A stretch of 48,846 nucleotides of DNA. Source: Candidatus Zixiibacteriota bacterium. GTDB taxonomy: Bacteria > Zixibacteria > MSB-5A5 > UM-FILTER-46-8. The stretch lies in the NCBI GenBank assembly GCA_014730175.1, contig WJIR01000223.1, forward strand, positions 1-48,846, given 5' to 3'. The notes under the pieces are model-generated. The model was not told where the DNA came from, made no database searches, and saw only the letters and a program-made list of their open reading frames with translations. The translations under genes and the position numbers were made by a program. This document shows positions 22,506-33,403 of the stretch, in pieces. Position 1 is the first letter of the stretch, and the number at the start of each line of letters is the position of its first letter.

Positions 22506-24485
22506 CTACTTTAGTAATGTCATCCGTTTGGTGAGAGCTTTGCCTCCTGCGGTTAGCTTGTAGAAGTAGATACCGGATGACTGACTTGAAGCGTCCCAGA
22601 CTACGCTATGCTGTCCGGCATCCATGTTACCGTCAACCAATGTTGCCACTTTCTGCCCCATGATGTTGTAAACCTCAAGGGCAACGTTACCGGCTTCCGG
22701 TAACTCGTAGGTTATGGTCGTGGTAGCGTTAAACGGATTAGGGAAGCTACCGATCAAAGCATATTCGCCTGGCACCTCAGCGGAATCAAAGCCACCCTCA
22801 AGCATCCATTCATTAGCGCCATCAGCGGTACGAACGCCGGTTACGGTGAACGGAAAGCAGAAGGAATCATCCTTCACGCTCGGGCGATCACCGCAATAGC
22901 AACAGTACTGATACGTGCCTTGAGGCGCATAGCCCGGCACATTTTGCCACATGTGGGCGCTTATATGCTGTCCCGGATTAATTGGACGATTGGCGAAGCT
23001 AAATTGTTGATAAAAATTCCCGAATCCCCAAACGCCGCCCCAGATATCGGTAACAATGGTCTCGTTACACGGATTCTCGATATGTCCGGTTACGCCGAAT
23101 CTGCCGCCCGGCGGCACAACAACCGGATCATCGTCAGGAACCATCCATATATTGCAGACGCATTCTCCGGCATCGGCGTATAACCGGAATTCATGATATG
23201 CATCCGATTCCGTATCGAAAACGAAGTAGTTAAAGAACTCCTGATCGACCATGTATTGGATTGAGAACCGCATATCATACTCGGTAAAAGCCTCGATTCC
23301 AGGACCGGTGGAATACCACCTTACACCTCCCAGAGGACGAGGATTACCCCGAGGATCATAATAGACGAATTCAGAATACCACGGTCCCGTTCCCGTGGGA
23401 GCGTCAAGTTCCGGAGGTATTCCGGGATCTACTTCAACTTCCTCAGGGAATATAATCAGTTCCGTTAAATTAATAACATCATCGGGACCCTGATCATAAT
23501 TTCCGATGAAGGAAACCATGGGACCTTTGCCGAGTCCGAATTCGATCTCGCCATCATCACAATTGCTCCAGGTATATTCCTGTCCGCCAAATTCCTCCTC
23601 CTGCTCCGGCTCATTATATTCGAAATCATCGATAACGAAGAAATCCCCGGAGTTGTGGTAAATGACATAAGCGATACCATCAGCATTTACCTCAATGTAG
23701 TCGGAATATGTGTAGTTACTCGGCCCCTGTGCACTTGCAATTAAGGTGCCACCAGCATCGTAGGCTTCCAGATAGAAATCGTAGTACGAAGTGTACCACA
23801 ATCCTACATGATCGGTAGGATTGTCGAAGTTCACCTGCACAAAGGACTCATCGATGGAAGCAAGGACCTGATGGCCTGAGTGCGGAGGATAACCGGTATC
23901 GTTATATCCATAGACCAGGTTTTCGAGAATAACCGCCGCAGGTCCGAAATACAGTCCCGGATAAAATCCATCTAAGTTCTGGTTACCGCCGAAATACCAA
24001 TATTCCTCCGGTACGTCTTCAAAATCAAGAATGACAAGACCGTCTGAATTGCCCTTCGCCGTTCGCTGTAAGACGACCACCTCCCAATCCGGCTGCGGGT
24101 CTAACACGAATGTGACTATTAATGAGTCATTCGAAGGACGGTTATTAATCACACCTCCAATAAGAGCCGATTGCGATGCTCCCCCGTTATAATATCCTTT
24201 ACCGTCAATTGCGGTCATGCGCCAGGCATTAGGATGATTCCAGGTGAATGTTACACCCTTCGTGTTGTAGGATACATAATAATTCGTACTTGAATACCAC
24301 ACAGTATCGCCCATGGCAAGACTGACAGGACCGGGAGCTTGCCAGGGAGCATTCGGAGGCTGAGTATTGCCCGGGTCAGTTGTTGCCATATAGTCCGGCG
24401 CCCAGGCTTGTGCGCTACTGAATCCCCAAAATACCATGGTAATTAATCCAAGTAATATCATTAAATATTTATTTGTGTACATCAC
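22506..24485 (-). CDS. Secreted protein with T9SS-type C-terminal sorting domain
   Basis: Signal peptide YLMILLGLITMVFWGFSSAQA; C-terminal LIGSFPNPFNATTTITYELPEAGNVALEVYNIMGQKVATLVDGNMDAGQHSVVWDASSQSSGIYFYKLTAGGKALTKRMTLLK. Confidence 0.85.
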   Translation of the reverse strand: MMYTNKYLMILLGLITMVFWGFSSAQAWAPDYMATTDPGNTQPPNAPWQAPGPVSLAMGDTVWYSSTNYYVSYNTKGVTFTWNHPNAWRMTAIDGKGYYNGGASQSALIGGVINNRPSNDSLIVTFVLDPQPDWEVVVLQRTAKGNSDGLVILDFEDVPEEYWYFGGNQNLDGFYPGLYFGPAAVILENLVYGYNDTGYPPHSGHQVLASIDESFVQVNFDNPTDHVGLWYTSYYDFYLEAYDAGGTLIASAQGPSNYTYSDYIEVNADGIAYVIYHNSGDFFVIDDFEYNEPEQEEEFGGQEYTWSNCDDGEIEFGLGKGPMVSFIGNYDQGPDDVINLTELIIFPEEVEVDPGIPPELDAPTGTGPWYSEFVYYDPRGNPRPLGGVRWYSTGPGIEAFTEYDMRFSIQYMVDQEFFNYFVFDTESDAYHEFRLYADAGECVCNIWMVPDDDPVVVPPGGRFGVTGHIENPCNETIVTDIWGGVWGFGNFYQQFSFANRPINPGQHISAHMWQNVPGYAPQGTYQYCCYCGDRPSVKDDSFCFPFTVTGVRTADGANEWMLEGGFDSAEVPGEYALIGSFPNPFNATTTITYELPEAGNVALEVYNIMGQKVATLVDGNMDAGQHSVVWDASSQSSGIYFYKLTAGGKALTKRMTLLK

Positions 24486-24877
24486 TATCTCCTAAGATTA
24501 TTTTTATATATTTACAAATACTATATTCTTTCCTTTTAAACTTCAAAGATTAGGTCTCGGGGGGCCGCGCAGACGAATAATGCGAGGGATAAAAAATGAT
24601 ATGTGTAAATATAGGCTCATTGCTTTTGAATGCCTTATCGATACATTCTTCTGCTTTTTAAAGACTTACAACTATTCTGAGGATTTCTGGTGAATGATCG
24701 TGGGATTGAGTACATCCTCAATGGTAAGACTAATTTAATTCAATATTGTTCCTTATTTAATTCAACATTCTATAGTTATTAAAGGACTCAATATATAATC
24801 CTGATAAATTAATAAACCTTACAACTATTATATATTAATTATGAATTACAGTATTAACATAAGAGGGATTTAAAGAA

Positions 24878-24902
24878 TCGGGCTGGAATTAATCCAGCCC
24901 GA
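24878..24902 (-). terminator. Putative terminator downstream of the 24963-27173 gene
   Basis: cgggctgg-aattaa-tccagcccg hairpin; a modest T-rich tail (attctttaaat) on the minus strand. Confidence 0.5.
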
Positions 24903-24962
24903 AGTTTGAATGCTCGTGGAATCAATAATTTGCGGCTTCACATTCGCTGGGTTATCGATTTC

Positions 24963-27173
24963 TTACTTAAGTAATGTCATTCGCTTCGTAGCAATCTCTC
25001 CTCCTGCTTCTAATTTATAGAGATATATTCCGGAGGAATACTTAGATCCATCCCAGGTTATCTGGTGGCAACCCGCAGATTTACTTTCATTTACTAACGT
25101 AGCCACTTTCTGTCCCAGTAAATTGAAGACTTCGAGATTCACAAAGTTTGCATCAGGTAATTCATAAGTAATGACGGTGGTAGCGTTAAATGGATTGGGA
25201 TATGCATCCATCAGCATGAATGAGGATGGAATCTCCGCATCGCTGAAACCGCCTTCGAATACCCATTCATCAGCGCCACCTTCAATACGAGCCCCCGCGA
25301 CAGTGAACGGGAAACAGCATTCATACTCAATAAGGTCGGGATAGTCACCGCTGTAGGCGCAATAATCGTATGTTCCGGTAGGAACATAACCGGGGATTCT
25401 CTGCCAGAAATGTCCGGAAATAGTGTCCCCTGGATTCAACGTGAGATTCAGGAAGCGGAATTGCGTATAGAAATTACCCTGATATAGAACGCCTACCCAA
25501 ACATCTGTTGTCTTTTGTTGGCCGGATAAATTGGTAAGATAACCGGTACCACCAAATCTTCCGCCGGGCGGGACTATAACCGGGTCATCATCCGGAATCA
25601 TCCAGATCTCGCCGGTGCAATTAGATGAATGCAAACAGAATGCGAAATCATACGCCTCGCCATAGAGAAGCTCTTCAATGGGTTTCCATTCCCCATCCCA
25701 ATTATAATAGGCCTGCGAACCGGTTATTGGAAGAGTGGTTCCCGAATAGCTGTAACCGAAGGAAACCTGACTGACAGGACGCATACCAATCCAGTAGGTG
25801 CCGGCAGGTAAAGAAATGTCTAAACCCCTTATGTAATAGACGAATTGATTGAAATTCCAAAGATCCTCTCCAACATCAAATCTAAAATTAGGAACATCAA
25901 ACATTTCCACAATCGTGTCTCCCGGAGCGCCGTTGTTATCTGCTAATATTATTATATCATCGGTATTGCGGAAATCGAAGGCATCATCTGTAATGGCCCA
26001 CCAGGACATGCCGGAGATAGTCGTCTCTTCACTAAGAACGAAATCGTCGACCACCCAGGCTTCACTTTCAGTACCGTAATATCTACAGCAGCCTACGGCA
26101 TAATCCCATGTAGGTTCGCCGTTGTGCCAGACAGTCACCCCCTCCGGGCATGGTTCCGGATATGGCGGAGGTTCTATAATCTCATGGTCGAATATTTGAG
26201 TCATTATGCTGGCGCAATCACCCGGCTGTAATTTCTGCACGAGATAATGACCATATATATGTCCACCAATATAAGCTCCGTAGGTAATCACATCACAAGA
26301 CCATGACATCCCCGGCTCAAGTGCAACGACATCCGTCAATAGCGTATCGAACGGAAAGACGCTATCGATAGGAATTTCATCAAAGCTGGGACGGAACCTA
26401 AAATCGAGTAGTTCGATAGTTCCAGTTGTATCATCATTCTGGAAAGTAACGCGATGGCGATAATAATCATCACCGATATGCTTGGGCCAGTCGACCGTCC
26501 ATCCGAGATTAGGAGCTGCTTTTATGCTCTTGGCGCCTTCCCAATCGATATCCGCTGTTCTCAGAGTGTTCCATCCAGTCAACCACAGGCAGGCATAGAC
26601 ATCAACCTGACCACCTCGTGGGATAACTCCGTCCGTACAATGTACTCTAACCGCATGCTGGCCGTTATCGCCGTTACTGTGATACGGTTCAGGTTGATTG
26701 GTGCGCTCCGAGGTGACCTCGTAGAAGCCATCCGGTGGAGGAGATACGCAAACCATCCAACCATTTACATCGATCCCATCCTCCTTCTGCCATAGAGTGA
26801 AATTTAATTCATAAGCCAGGTTTACTTCATCATTACAGAACGTTAAATGTGATTCAACCAAAACTCCCTCCTGAGTACCTCCGGTAGTCACCACATAATT
26901 ATCCGGGCAGTCATCGCAAATCGATTCGATTAGTCCTCCTGCCGGAATATCAATACCTCCTTTCTTTGATTGGTGTGAAATCCTCTCGTAATCACCTAAC
27001 TTGATTACAGGGTTTTGATTAGCGCTTGCCGAAATTGTACCAACTAACGCTAAAAGCGTCACCATTAATAGATTGATTGTGATGCGGTACATGATTGCAC
27101 CTCCTGATTCTAAAGATTTAAAGTTAGTAGCTTCCGCCGATGCCGTGGACAGTTTCCATTCGGCATACTGCAT
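24963..27173 (-). CDS. Secreted protein with T9SS-type C-terminal sorting domain
   Basis: Probable start at internal MYRITINLLMVTLLALVGTISASA (signal peptide). C-terminal LMDAYPNPFNATTVITYELPDANFVNLEVFNLLGQKVATLVNESKSAGCHQITWDGSKYSSGIYLYKLEAGGEIATKRMTLLK. Confidence 0.85.
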   Translation of the reverse strand: MQYAEWKLSTASAEATNFKSLESGGAIMYRITINLLMVTLLALVGTISASANQNPVIKLGDYERISHQSKKGGIDIPAGGLIESICDDCPDNYVVTTGGTQEGVLVESHLTFCNDEVNLAYELNFTLWQKEDGIDVNGWMVCVSPPPDGFYEVTSERTNQPEPYHSNGDNGQHAVRVHCTDGVIPRGGQVDVYACLWLTGWNTLRTADIDWEGAKSIKAAPNLGWTVDWPKHIGDDYYRHRVTFQNDDTTGTIELLDFRFRPSFDEIPIDSVFPFDTLLTDVVALEPGMSWSCDVITYGAYIGGHIYGHYLVQKLQPGDCASIMTQIFDHEIIEPPPYPEPCPEGVTVWHNGEPTWDYAVGCCRYYGTESEAWVVDDFVLSEETTISGMSWWAITDDAFDFRNTDDIIILADNNGAPGDTIVEMFDVPNFRFDVGEDLWNFNQFVYYIRGLDISLPAGTYWIGMRPVSQVSFGYSYSGTTLPITGSQAYYNWDGEWKPIEELLYGEAYDFAFCLHSSNCTGEIWMIPDDDPVIVPPGGRFGGTGYLTNLSGQQKTTDVWVGVLYQGNFYTQFRFLNLTLNPGDTISGHFWQRIPGYVPTGTYDYCAYSGDYPDLIEYECCFPFTVAGARIEGGADEWVFEGGFSDAEIPSSFMLMDAYPNPFNATTVITYELPDANFVNLEVFNLLGQKVATLVNESKSAGCHQITWDGSKYSSGIYLYKLEAGGEIATKRMTLLK

Positions 27174-27451
27174 AGCGTTACATTAGATTTATTTGATTTT
27201 CACAATTTCCTTATTTCAGGTCTGCATTCAACATTGCATCAATTTCAGCTTTATCAGCCGCTATTGATATATCCCGTAAAATTTTAATATCTTACATTGA
27301 TGGTGATAATGCTAAGATGGCTTAGTTATATAAGGTTTGCTAAGATTCGAGAGTAATTAGAACGGGCTGCCAGTTGCAGCCCGTAAGTAATCCGGATGGT
27401 AGATTCAGTTGAATTGATCGGCAATCTAATTATATGCCGATTGAGAGCGAT

Positions 27452-29926
27452 TTATTTCATAAATGTCACTCGCTTAACTACTACATTGTCCTCAACCTGC
27501 AATCTGTAGAAATAAATTCCCGAAGGTACATTAGAAGCCTGCCAGATGACACTGTGATATCCGGCTTGCTTATATTGATTTACCAAGGTCCCGACATGCT
27601 GGCCACGGATATTGTAAACCGCCAGGGATACCTCACCCGCTTCCGGAATACTGAATTTGATACTGGTTTCATTGTTGAAGGGATTCGGATAAGCATCATA
27701 TAGAATTATGTTTCTCGGTAAGACGTCATTGCCGAGTTCGTTAGTGTCTTTAAGGAATCCGCCTTCGAAGGACCAATCCTCATATCCGCCATGGAGACGC
27801 GGAGCGATCACGGTGAATGGGAAATATGACGAATCACAAGGATTATCGGGACGGTCTCCGCTGTAGGCGATATAGGTATAGGTTCCAAGAGGAGCGAATC
27901 CCGGCACATTCTGCCACCCGTGGGCGGTTAAGGTCTGTCCCGGAGCTAACGGTATATTATTGTAAGCAAACTGCTGATAGAAGGAGCCCATATACTTAAC
28001 CCCACCCCAGACATCGGTTACCATGGGATCGGCAAGGGGATTTGAAATAATCCCGGTGAATCCGAATCTGTCCCCGGGCGGTACCATCACAGGGGGATCA
28101 TCCGGAATCATGTCAACATCGGAGCAGAGGTTTTCGCGCCCGACTATGTAAAAGGATACGTCGAACTGATATCCGAAAACCACTTCGCAGGGCGTCCATT
28201 CATCATATCCGAAAAATTCAGACCTGAAATAGCTCTGTTCCATCGTTAACGGCAGATGAGTTACCCAAAAATTACGTCCGATTTCATATCTGTCCGCAAC
28301 GATCGTCCCGTTATCCCGATTGACGGGACGAAAACCAAACCAATATGTCCCGGGATCAAGGACTATAGTTGTATCGATAGTGTGGATGCAATAGGCGAAC
28401 AGACTATCATTTCCGACGCCTCCTGTATAAGTGCGTGTATTGGGAACATCCTTGAGATAATATAAAGTATCAGCAGGCATATTACCGACGCTACTCAGAA
28501 TAATAATATCATCAACATCCTGAAATACGTAGTTCGAGTCGGTTTTCGCCCACCATTTCATACCGGTGATATTCACTCTTTTGTTGAATGTGACATCATC
28601 CACTACCCAGGCATCCAGTGTGTCGATTTGAGCATTATTTAGAGGTGTGGCTCCTGAGGGTGGATTTTCGGGAACTATGTGACGGTCGCAAATCAGGAAA
28701 TCTTCATAGGTAGGTCCGCCGTTGTTCCAGATTATGCTATCCTGAGGATTCCAGCAGTAATCACACCAAAAACCGGTAGATAAATCATAGGGGAGGGGAA
28801 CCATATTTCCGATAGGATCCTCCTGGAACGCAAACCCATCGCCCTCGAACGAATTCCCCCATAGAAAGGCGCATCCGTCGCCATATTCGCTGGTACTCTG
28901 GATCGATATCCACCCCTCGTTCAGCTCAACGTGTGGTATGAAGACGATATCCCATTCGATCAACTCATAGATTCCACCGTATAATATACCGGTAGCGGTC
29001 CTGTACGGTAACAGATCGAAATAACTCTCTAACAGAGCGCCAGGTACTCCTCCGGCATCTTCATAAAATTCAACCAGGAATTGGATGGGATATTCATCGC
29101 ATTCAGTCCAGCCTCCATCATAATGGGCATCAATACCCCAGAACTGCATACTGCTAATGAAATCAAGAGTAGGACAATAAAAATTCTCAAATACTTTGTA
29201 CGGACCGACTTCCACGTCACTTGTTGTGAAAGTCCAGTTACCTTCCGGGGATGTCACTTCTTGCTGGCAACCCGGTAACGGTACAAATGAGTCGTTAACA
29301 TCTATGGTGTAATTTCCTTCAGCGCCATTGAAACCATCAACCACAATGAAATAAATGTTACCCCCAATGACCTCGAGCTCAGTTATTTCCGAGACGTAGC
29401 CGGGACAAGCATCATCATTGCAGATAATCAGGTTTGCAGGGGCGTTCTCATAGACGTAGAGCTTCGTATCGAAATCGGAGTTAGCGCATAGCGTGATATC
29501 GATTACCCGATCATGCGTTGGTTCGTAGGAATACACCACATCCGGCGAACCGACATCAGTATATGGACACGCTTCTACATAATCATCATTATAACCCACC
29601 GTCGTCCCTAAATCAGTGAAAGGAATCTGGGGTATTGGATAGGCATCAGTAGTAGTATCTCCTCCCTGACTGATAACGCCGGGATCCGGTTCAGACATTG
29701 TTTTCACGGTGGCGAATTTCTTATCGGTAGAAATTCCTTTATCTGTCTGCTGGAATCCTATCTCATTTTGTGAGATAGCAGGCTCTCCCATTGCGATTCC
29801 AAAGCTAATTAGTAGCACAGGGATAATTGTGCTTAATATCATTTTATTCATAGTTCTCTCCCTCGGAAGAATTTTATGAGGTATACATTTATCGAAATAA
29901 AATATCACTTTTCTGCAAAGCTGCAA
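27452..29926 (-). CDS. Secreted protein with PPC-like N-terminal domain and T9SS-type C-terminal sorting domain
   Basis: Probable start at internal MNKMILSTIIPVLLISFGIAMG. PDVVYSYEPTHDRVIDITLCANSDFDTKLYVYENAP...NYTIDVND resembles prepeptidase C-terminal domains. C-terminal LYDAYPNPFNNETSIKFSIPEAGEVSLAVYNIRGQHVGTLV...GIYFYRLQVEDNVVVKRVTFMK. Confidence 0.85.
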   Translation of the reverse strand: MQLCRKVIFYFDKCIPHKILPRERTMNKMILSTIIPVLLISFGIAMGEPAISQNEIGFQQTDKGISTDKKFATVKTMSEPDPGVISQGGDTTTDAYPIPQIPFTDLGTTVGYNDDYVEACPYTDVGSPDVVYSYEPTHDRVIDITLCANSDFDTKLYVYENAPANLIICNDDACPGYVSEITELEVIGGNIYFIVVDGFNGAEGNYTIDVNDSFVPLPGCQQEVTSPEGNWTFTTSDVEVGPYKVFENFYCPTLDFISSMQFWGIDAHYDGGWTECDEYPIQFLVEFYEDAGGVPGALLESYFDLLPYRTATGILYGGIYELIEWDIVFIPHVELNEGWISIQSTSEYGDGCAFLWGNSFEGDGFAFQEDPIGNMVPLPYDLSTGFWCDYCWNPQDSIIWNNGGPTYEDFLICDRHIVPENPPSGATPLNNAQIDTLDAWVVDDVTFNKRVNITGMKWWAKTDSNYVFQDVDDIIILSSVGNMPADTLYYLKDVPNTRTYTGGVGNDSLFAYCIHTIDTTIVLDPGTYWFGFRPVNRDNGTIVADRYEIGRNFWVTHLPLTMEQSYFRSEFFGYDEWTPCEVVFGYQFDVSFYIVGRENLCSDVDMIPDDPPVMVPPGDRFGFTGIISNPLADPMVTDVWGGVKYMGSFYQQFAYNNIPLAPGQTLTAHGWQNVPGFAPLGTYTYIAYSGDRPDNPCDSSYFPFTVIAPRLHGGYEDWSFEGGFLKDTNELGNDVLPRNIILYDAYPNPFNNETSIKFSIPEAGEVSLAVYNIRGQHVGTLVNQYKQAGYHSVIWQASNVPSGIYFYRLQVEDNVVVKRVTFMK

Positions 29927-30099
29927 ATCAAGCTAATTTCCAGCCTTCAGTCACTTGAATAAAAATATACAACATTTTTATCAATTTGTCACGGTATTAT
30001 TCTCAATTCCCTTGCTTTCATAAAGAAATCCCGCAGGATGTTAATTTAGTACAATAATAAATCCGTAGAAATCGATGTATCTTACAATATATTCAACTT

Positions 30100-30256
30100 T
30101 GATTATTCATAAATTTCATAATCGGTAGCGGAAGCCTTGCGCTTCCGGTGTTTCATTGTAATCTTCAATTCCGCTCCGTAAATGTTCTACGTCTATTGAG
30201 CTCCCGAAGGACAAGCCTTCGGCTACCGATTCATGTCTTTTGTGAGTTATCCGGGT
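30100..30256. repeat. MITE-like intergenic element, copy D
   Basis: attattcataaatttcataatcggtagcggaagccttgcgcttccgg...ctcccgaaggacaagccttcggctaccgattcatg...gagttatccgggtt. Confidence 0.65.
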
Positions 30257-30288
30257 TAGCAATATATCAAAATCGATGCGGCGAAAAG

Positions 30289-30816
30289 CTATCGGAGCAT
30301 ACTTCGTCTTCGCTTCTTCTTTTTAGGTTTCTTCTCTTTTGGCGGAGGTTCGGGAGGCGGTACAGGCTCATCAACCACATGCGTATCGGCAAGCCGATCC
30401 TGTACTGGTGTATCATTAAACTTGTAATAACGGTAAACGCTGTAACCACATTGCAAACCGGAGACTATCAAACCGAATGCTCTCTTGATGGAAGTACCCA
30501 GAGTAATCTTTTTAGCGCCATGGGATTTTACTCTAATTTTTATAATATTTTTCCCGATAGTTTGGCCGTTCCAGAAGAAATTAGTCAGAACGGAATAAAG
30601 GAAGAAAGCAGCCACAAAAATCAAAAGATAACCATACCATCCCCCCGGATAATATGTTTCTACCTCGTATGTTAGAGTTCCCCCGCCTCTGAAATACCAT
30701 TCTACTATTCCAATAATAGCCAGTAGTATATATAGCACAATGAGATTGAGAACGGCATCGATAGCAAAGGCTGTAGCTCGTTGTTTGAAACTGGCAGGTT
30801 TTTCCGTATCATTCAT
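30289..30816 (-). CDS. RDD family membrane protein
   Basis: KPASFKQRATAFAIDAVLNLIVLYILLAIIG, then FFWNGQTIGKNIIKIRVKSHGAKKITLGTSIKRAFG; typical RDD layout with a basic C-terminal tail. Confidence 0.82.
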   Translation of the reverse strand: MNDTEKPASFKQRATAFAIDAVLNLIVLYILLAIIGIVEWYFRGGGTLTYEVETYYPGGWYGYLLIFVAAFFLYSVLTNFFWNGQTIGKNIIKIRVKSHGAKKITLGTSIKRAFGLIVSGLQCGYSVYRYYKFNDTPVQDRLADTHVVDEPVPPPEPPPKEKKPKKKKRRRSMLR

Positions 30817-32171
30817 TGTGTTAGCAGCGCTTTCTTAACTGTGTCTATTAATTCCTGTGCTTCACTTTTTCCGGGCGCCTCTGCTATGACGCGTGATATC
30901 GGTTCAGTGTTCGACGCCCTTATGTGTATCCATTTATCTTTATATTCAAACTTAAACCCATCATCCGAGTTCAATTTCGCATCGGTAAAAGCCGATATTA
31001 GCCTCCTTTTCTTTTTCTCGATATCCTCTTTTGTAATATCAACCTTTCCCTTTATCATCACATAAGAAGGAATCCCCGCGACAGCCTCCGATACCGTCTT
31101 TTTAGTTGTAGCAAGATATGATAATATCAGCGCTATACCGACTGCACCGTCTCTTCCGTACAGCAAATTGGGATAAATAACACCGCCATTCCCTTCTCCA
31201 CCAATTACACCTTTTGCGGACTTGAGCTTTAGGGATACATTGATCTCCCCGACTTTAGTCCTGTGAACCTTAACGCCATAACGGGAGGCGATATCGTCGA
31301 TCATGCGCGATGTTGATAGATTTGCGGCAACTGCTCCTTTCTGGTGCGAAAGGATGTAATCTACCGCGAAAGCGAGTGTATATTCTTCTCCGATCGCTTT
31401 ACCGTTTTCGTCAACAATTGCCAGACGGTCTGCGTCGGGATCGTGCGCGAAGCCGATATCGCATCCATTGTCTTTAACAGCCGTTGATAATTTCCGCAGG
31501 TTAGTCGGAACCGGTTCAGGCCCTCGCCCGAATTTCCCGGTCGGCTCACAATTCAAGCAGATCACACGACATCCCAGTTTCTTCAACAATTTCGGGGATA
31601 GTAAAGCTCCGGCGCCGTTTACACAATCCAGAGCGACTTTGAACTTCCGGTTCTGTACAGCACGTGTTCTGACTGCGTCCAATTTCATTATCTTATCGAT
31701 ATGAAATTGTATGAACTCCTCTTTATAAATCCTACCCAGCCGATTGTGCGGCTTGTATGCAAATTCCGCGCTTTTAAAGATTTCCAGCAGTTTCTCACCC
31801 TCTGTGGAACTCAGAAACATCCCTTTGGAATTAAGCAGTTTTAACGCATTCCATTCCGGAGGATTATGAGATGCGGTGATGATTATTCCCCCTGCGGCTT
31901 TCATTTTTTTAACCGCCAATTCGACAGTAGGGGTGGGGCAGATCCCCAAATCGATGATATCTCTGCCGCAGCCGATCAAACCGGCGCAAACAGCGGGAAT
32001 AATCATCCTTCGGGACGGACGTGTATCCGAGCCAATTATGATTTTACCGCTTTTACAGAAGGTGCCAAAGGCAGCCCCAAACCGTACCGCTGTTTCGGGA
32101 GTCAAGCCGTCTTCTGCTCCGACCACGCCGCGGATTCCCGACACTGAGATTAGAAGTTTTTTTGAATTCAT
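30813..32171 (-). CDS. Phosphoglucosamine/phosphomannomutase family protein (GlmM-like)
   Basis: SGIRGVVG, GSDTRPSRRMI, GIIITASHNPPEWNALKLLN, DPDADRLAIVDENG, GGEGNGGVIYP, RASNTEPISRVIAEA. Confidence 0.9.
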   Translation of the reverse strand: MNSKKLLISVSGIRGVVGAEDGLTPETAVRFGAAFGTFCKSGKIIIGSDTRPSRRMIIPAVCAGLIGCGRDIIDLGICPTPTVELAVKKMKAAGGIIITASHNPPEWNALKLLNSKGMFLSSTEGEKLLEIFKSAEFAYKPHNRLGRIYKEEFIQFHIDKIMKLDAVRTRAVQNRKFKVALDCVNGAGALLSPKLLKKLGCRVICLNCEPTGKFGRGPEPVPTNLRKLSTAVKDNGCDIGFAHDPDADRLAIVDENGKAIGEEYTLAFAVDYILSHQKGAVAANLSTSRMIDDIASRYGVKVHRTKVGEINVSLKLKSAKGVIGGEGNGGVIYPNLLYGRDGAVGIALILSYLATTKKTVSEAVAGIPSYVMIKGKVDITKEDIEKKKRRLISAFTDAKLNSDDGFKFEYKDKWIHIRASNTEPISRVIAEAPGKSEAQELIDTVKKALLTQ

Positions 32172-32317
32172 TGTTATAGCCCTTATTCAATATTCTCAGG
32201 TAAATATAGCCTTTAAACCCGATCTTTGCAATTTTTTATCAATTAAGTGGATTCTGAAGAAAGTATCTTGTATTTTCCCATCGATTTAAATATCCAAGCA
32301 AAATGAAGGAGTTTATC

Positions 32318-33301
32318 ATGGCGATTTTGTTGAGTAAGAAAGATGTTGCTGATGTTTTAACCATGCCGGATACGATAGATATTCTGGAGAAAGCGTTCAT
32401 CGATCATAAGAACGGGCAAGTAGTGATGCCGGTAAGGCTAAACATACCTGAACCGGATCACTCCGGTATTTCTCTGTTTATGCCCTGTTATCTAAAAGGT
32501 CTGGAAGCGCTGGGAATAAAGACGGTGACAGTGTATAAAGATAATCCCGCCAAATATAATATGCCGACAGTTTTGGGTACGATAACCCTGCTGGACAACA
32601 AGACCGGAAATACACTGGCGGTGATGGATGCCGGCTATCTCACCGGTATGCGCACCGGTGCGGTTGCCGGTCTGGCAACCAAGTACCTCGCTCGGCCTAA
32701 TTCCAAAGTTATGGGGCTGCTGGGGGCGGGTGTCATGGCAAAATTCCAGCTTATGGCTGTCACCGCAGTAATTAAACTGGATAAGGTGAAGGTATTTTCC
32801 ATTGACAAACCGGAGAAACAGAAACAATTCAAGGAACTGATGGAACCGGCTGTCGGTACCAGCATCGAATTCGTAGATTCGGCGCAAAAGGCTGTAGCAG
32901 ATAGCGATATCGTCACACTGATCACTTCGGCTAAGGACCCGATAATCGATGGTGATTGGATCTCGCCCGGAACACATATCAACGGAGTAGGGTCACACGC
33001 GCCGACATTCCGCGAACCTGATACCAAAACCATTAAAAGGTCGAAAGTTGTTTGTGATTCTATCGAAGCCTGCAAAGCTGAGGCAGGGGATTTTATCATC
33101 CCGATCCATGACGGAGAGTTGGATGATTCGTTGTTCAAAGCCGAGCTGGGCGACGTGGTTACCGGTACGAAAGTAAGGACAGCCGATGATGATGTCACAT
33201 TCTTTAAGTCCGTCGGTTTGGCGTTACAGGATATATCGGTTGCCCATCACATTTACAGGAAAGCAGTGGAAGCCGGCAAAGGAATGCAATTTGAATTTTA
33301 A
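32318..33301 (+). CDS. Ornithine cyclodeaminase / mu-crystallin / alanine dehydrogenase family protein
   Basis: VTVYKDNPAKYNMPTVLGTITLLDNKTGNTLAVMDAGYLTGMRTGAVAGLATKYLARPNSKVMGLLGAGVMAKFQL, GTHINGVGSHAP. ATG 32318 has SD aaggag. Confidence 0.88.
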   Translation: MAILLSKKDVADVLTMPDTIDILEKAFIDHKNGQVVMPVRLNIPEPDHSGISLFMPCYLKGLEALGIKTVTVYKDNPAKYNMPTVLGTITLLDNKTGNTLAVMDAGYLTGMRTGAVAGLATKYLARPNSKVMGLLGAGVMAKFQLMAVTAVIKLDKVKVFSIDKPEKQKQFKELMEPAVGTSIEFVDSAQKAVADSDIVTLITSAKDPIIDGDWISPGTHINGVGSHAPTFREPDTKTIKRSKVVCDSIEACKAEAGDFIIPIHDGELDDSLFKAELGDVVTGTKVRTADDDVTFFKSVGLALQDISVAHHIYRKAVEAGKGMQFEF

Positions 33302-33403
33302 TGCACAAATGTGGTTGCAGGCGGGAACAAATGTAAAATATGCCGGTTAATTTTTGGAATTTGATAATTTAATTAATGCTAATTAACAAAAAAAGGAGCT
33401 TTC

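Noticed and set aside
30813-33301. GlmM-like and ornithine-cyclodeaminase-like genes as part of an archaeal-derived island
   Set aside because: Both families are broadly distributed in bacteria; reading alone cannot support an archaeal origin, so no claim is made.
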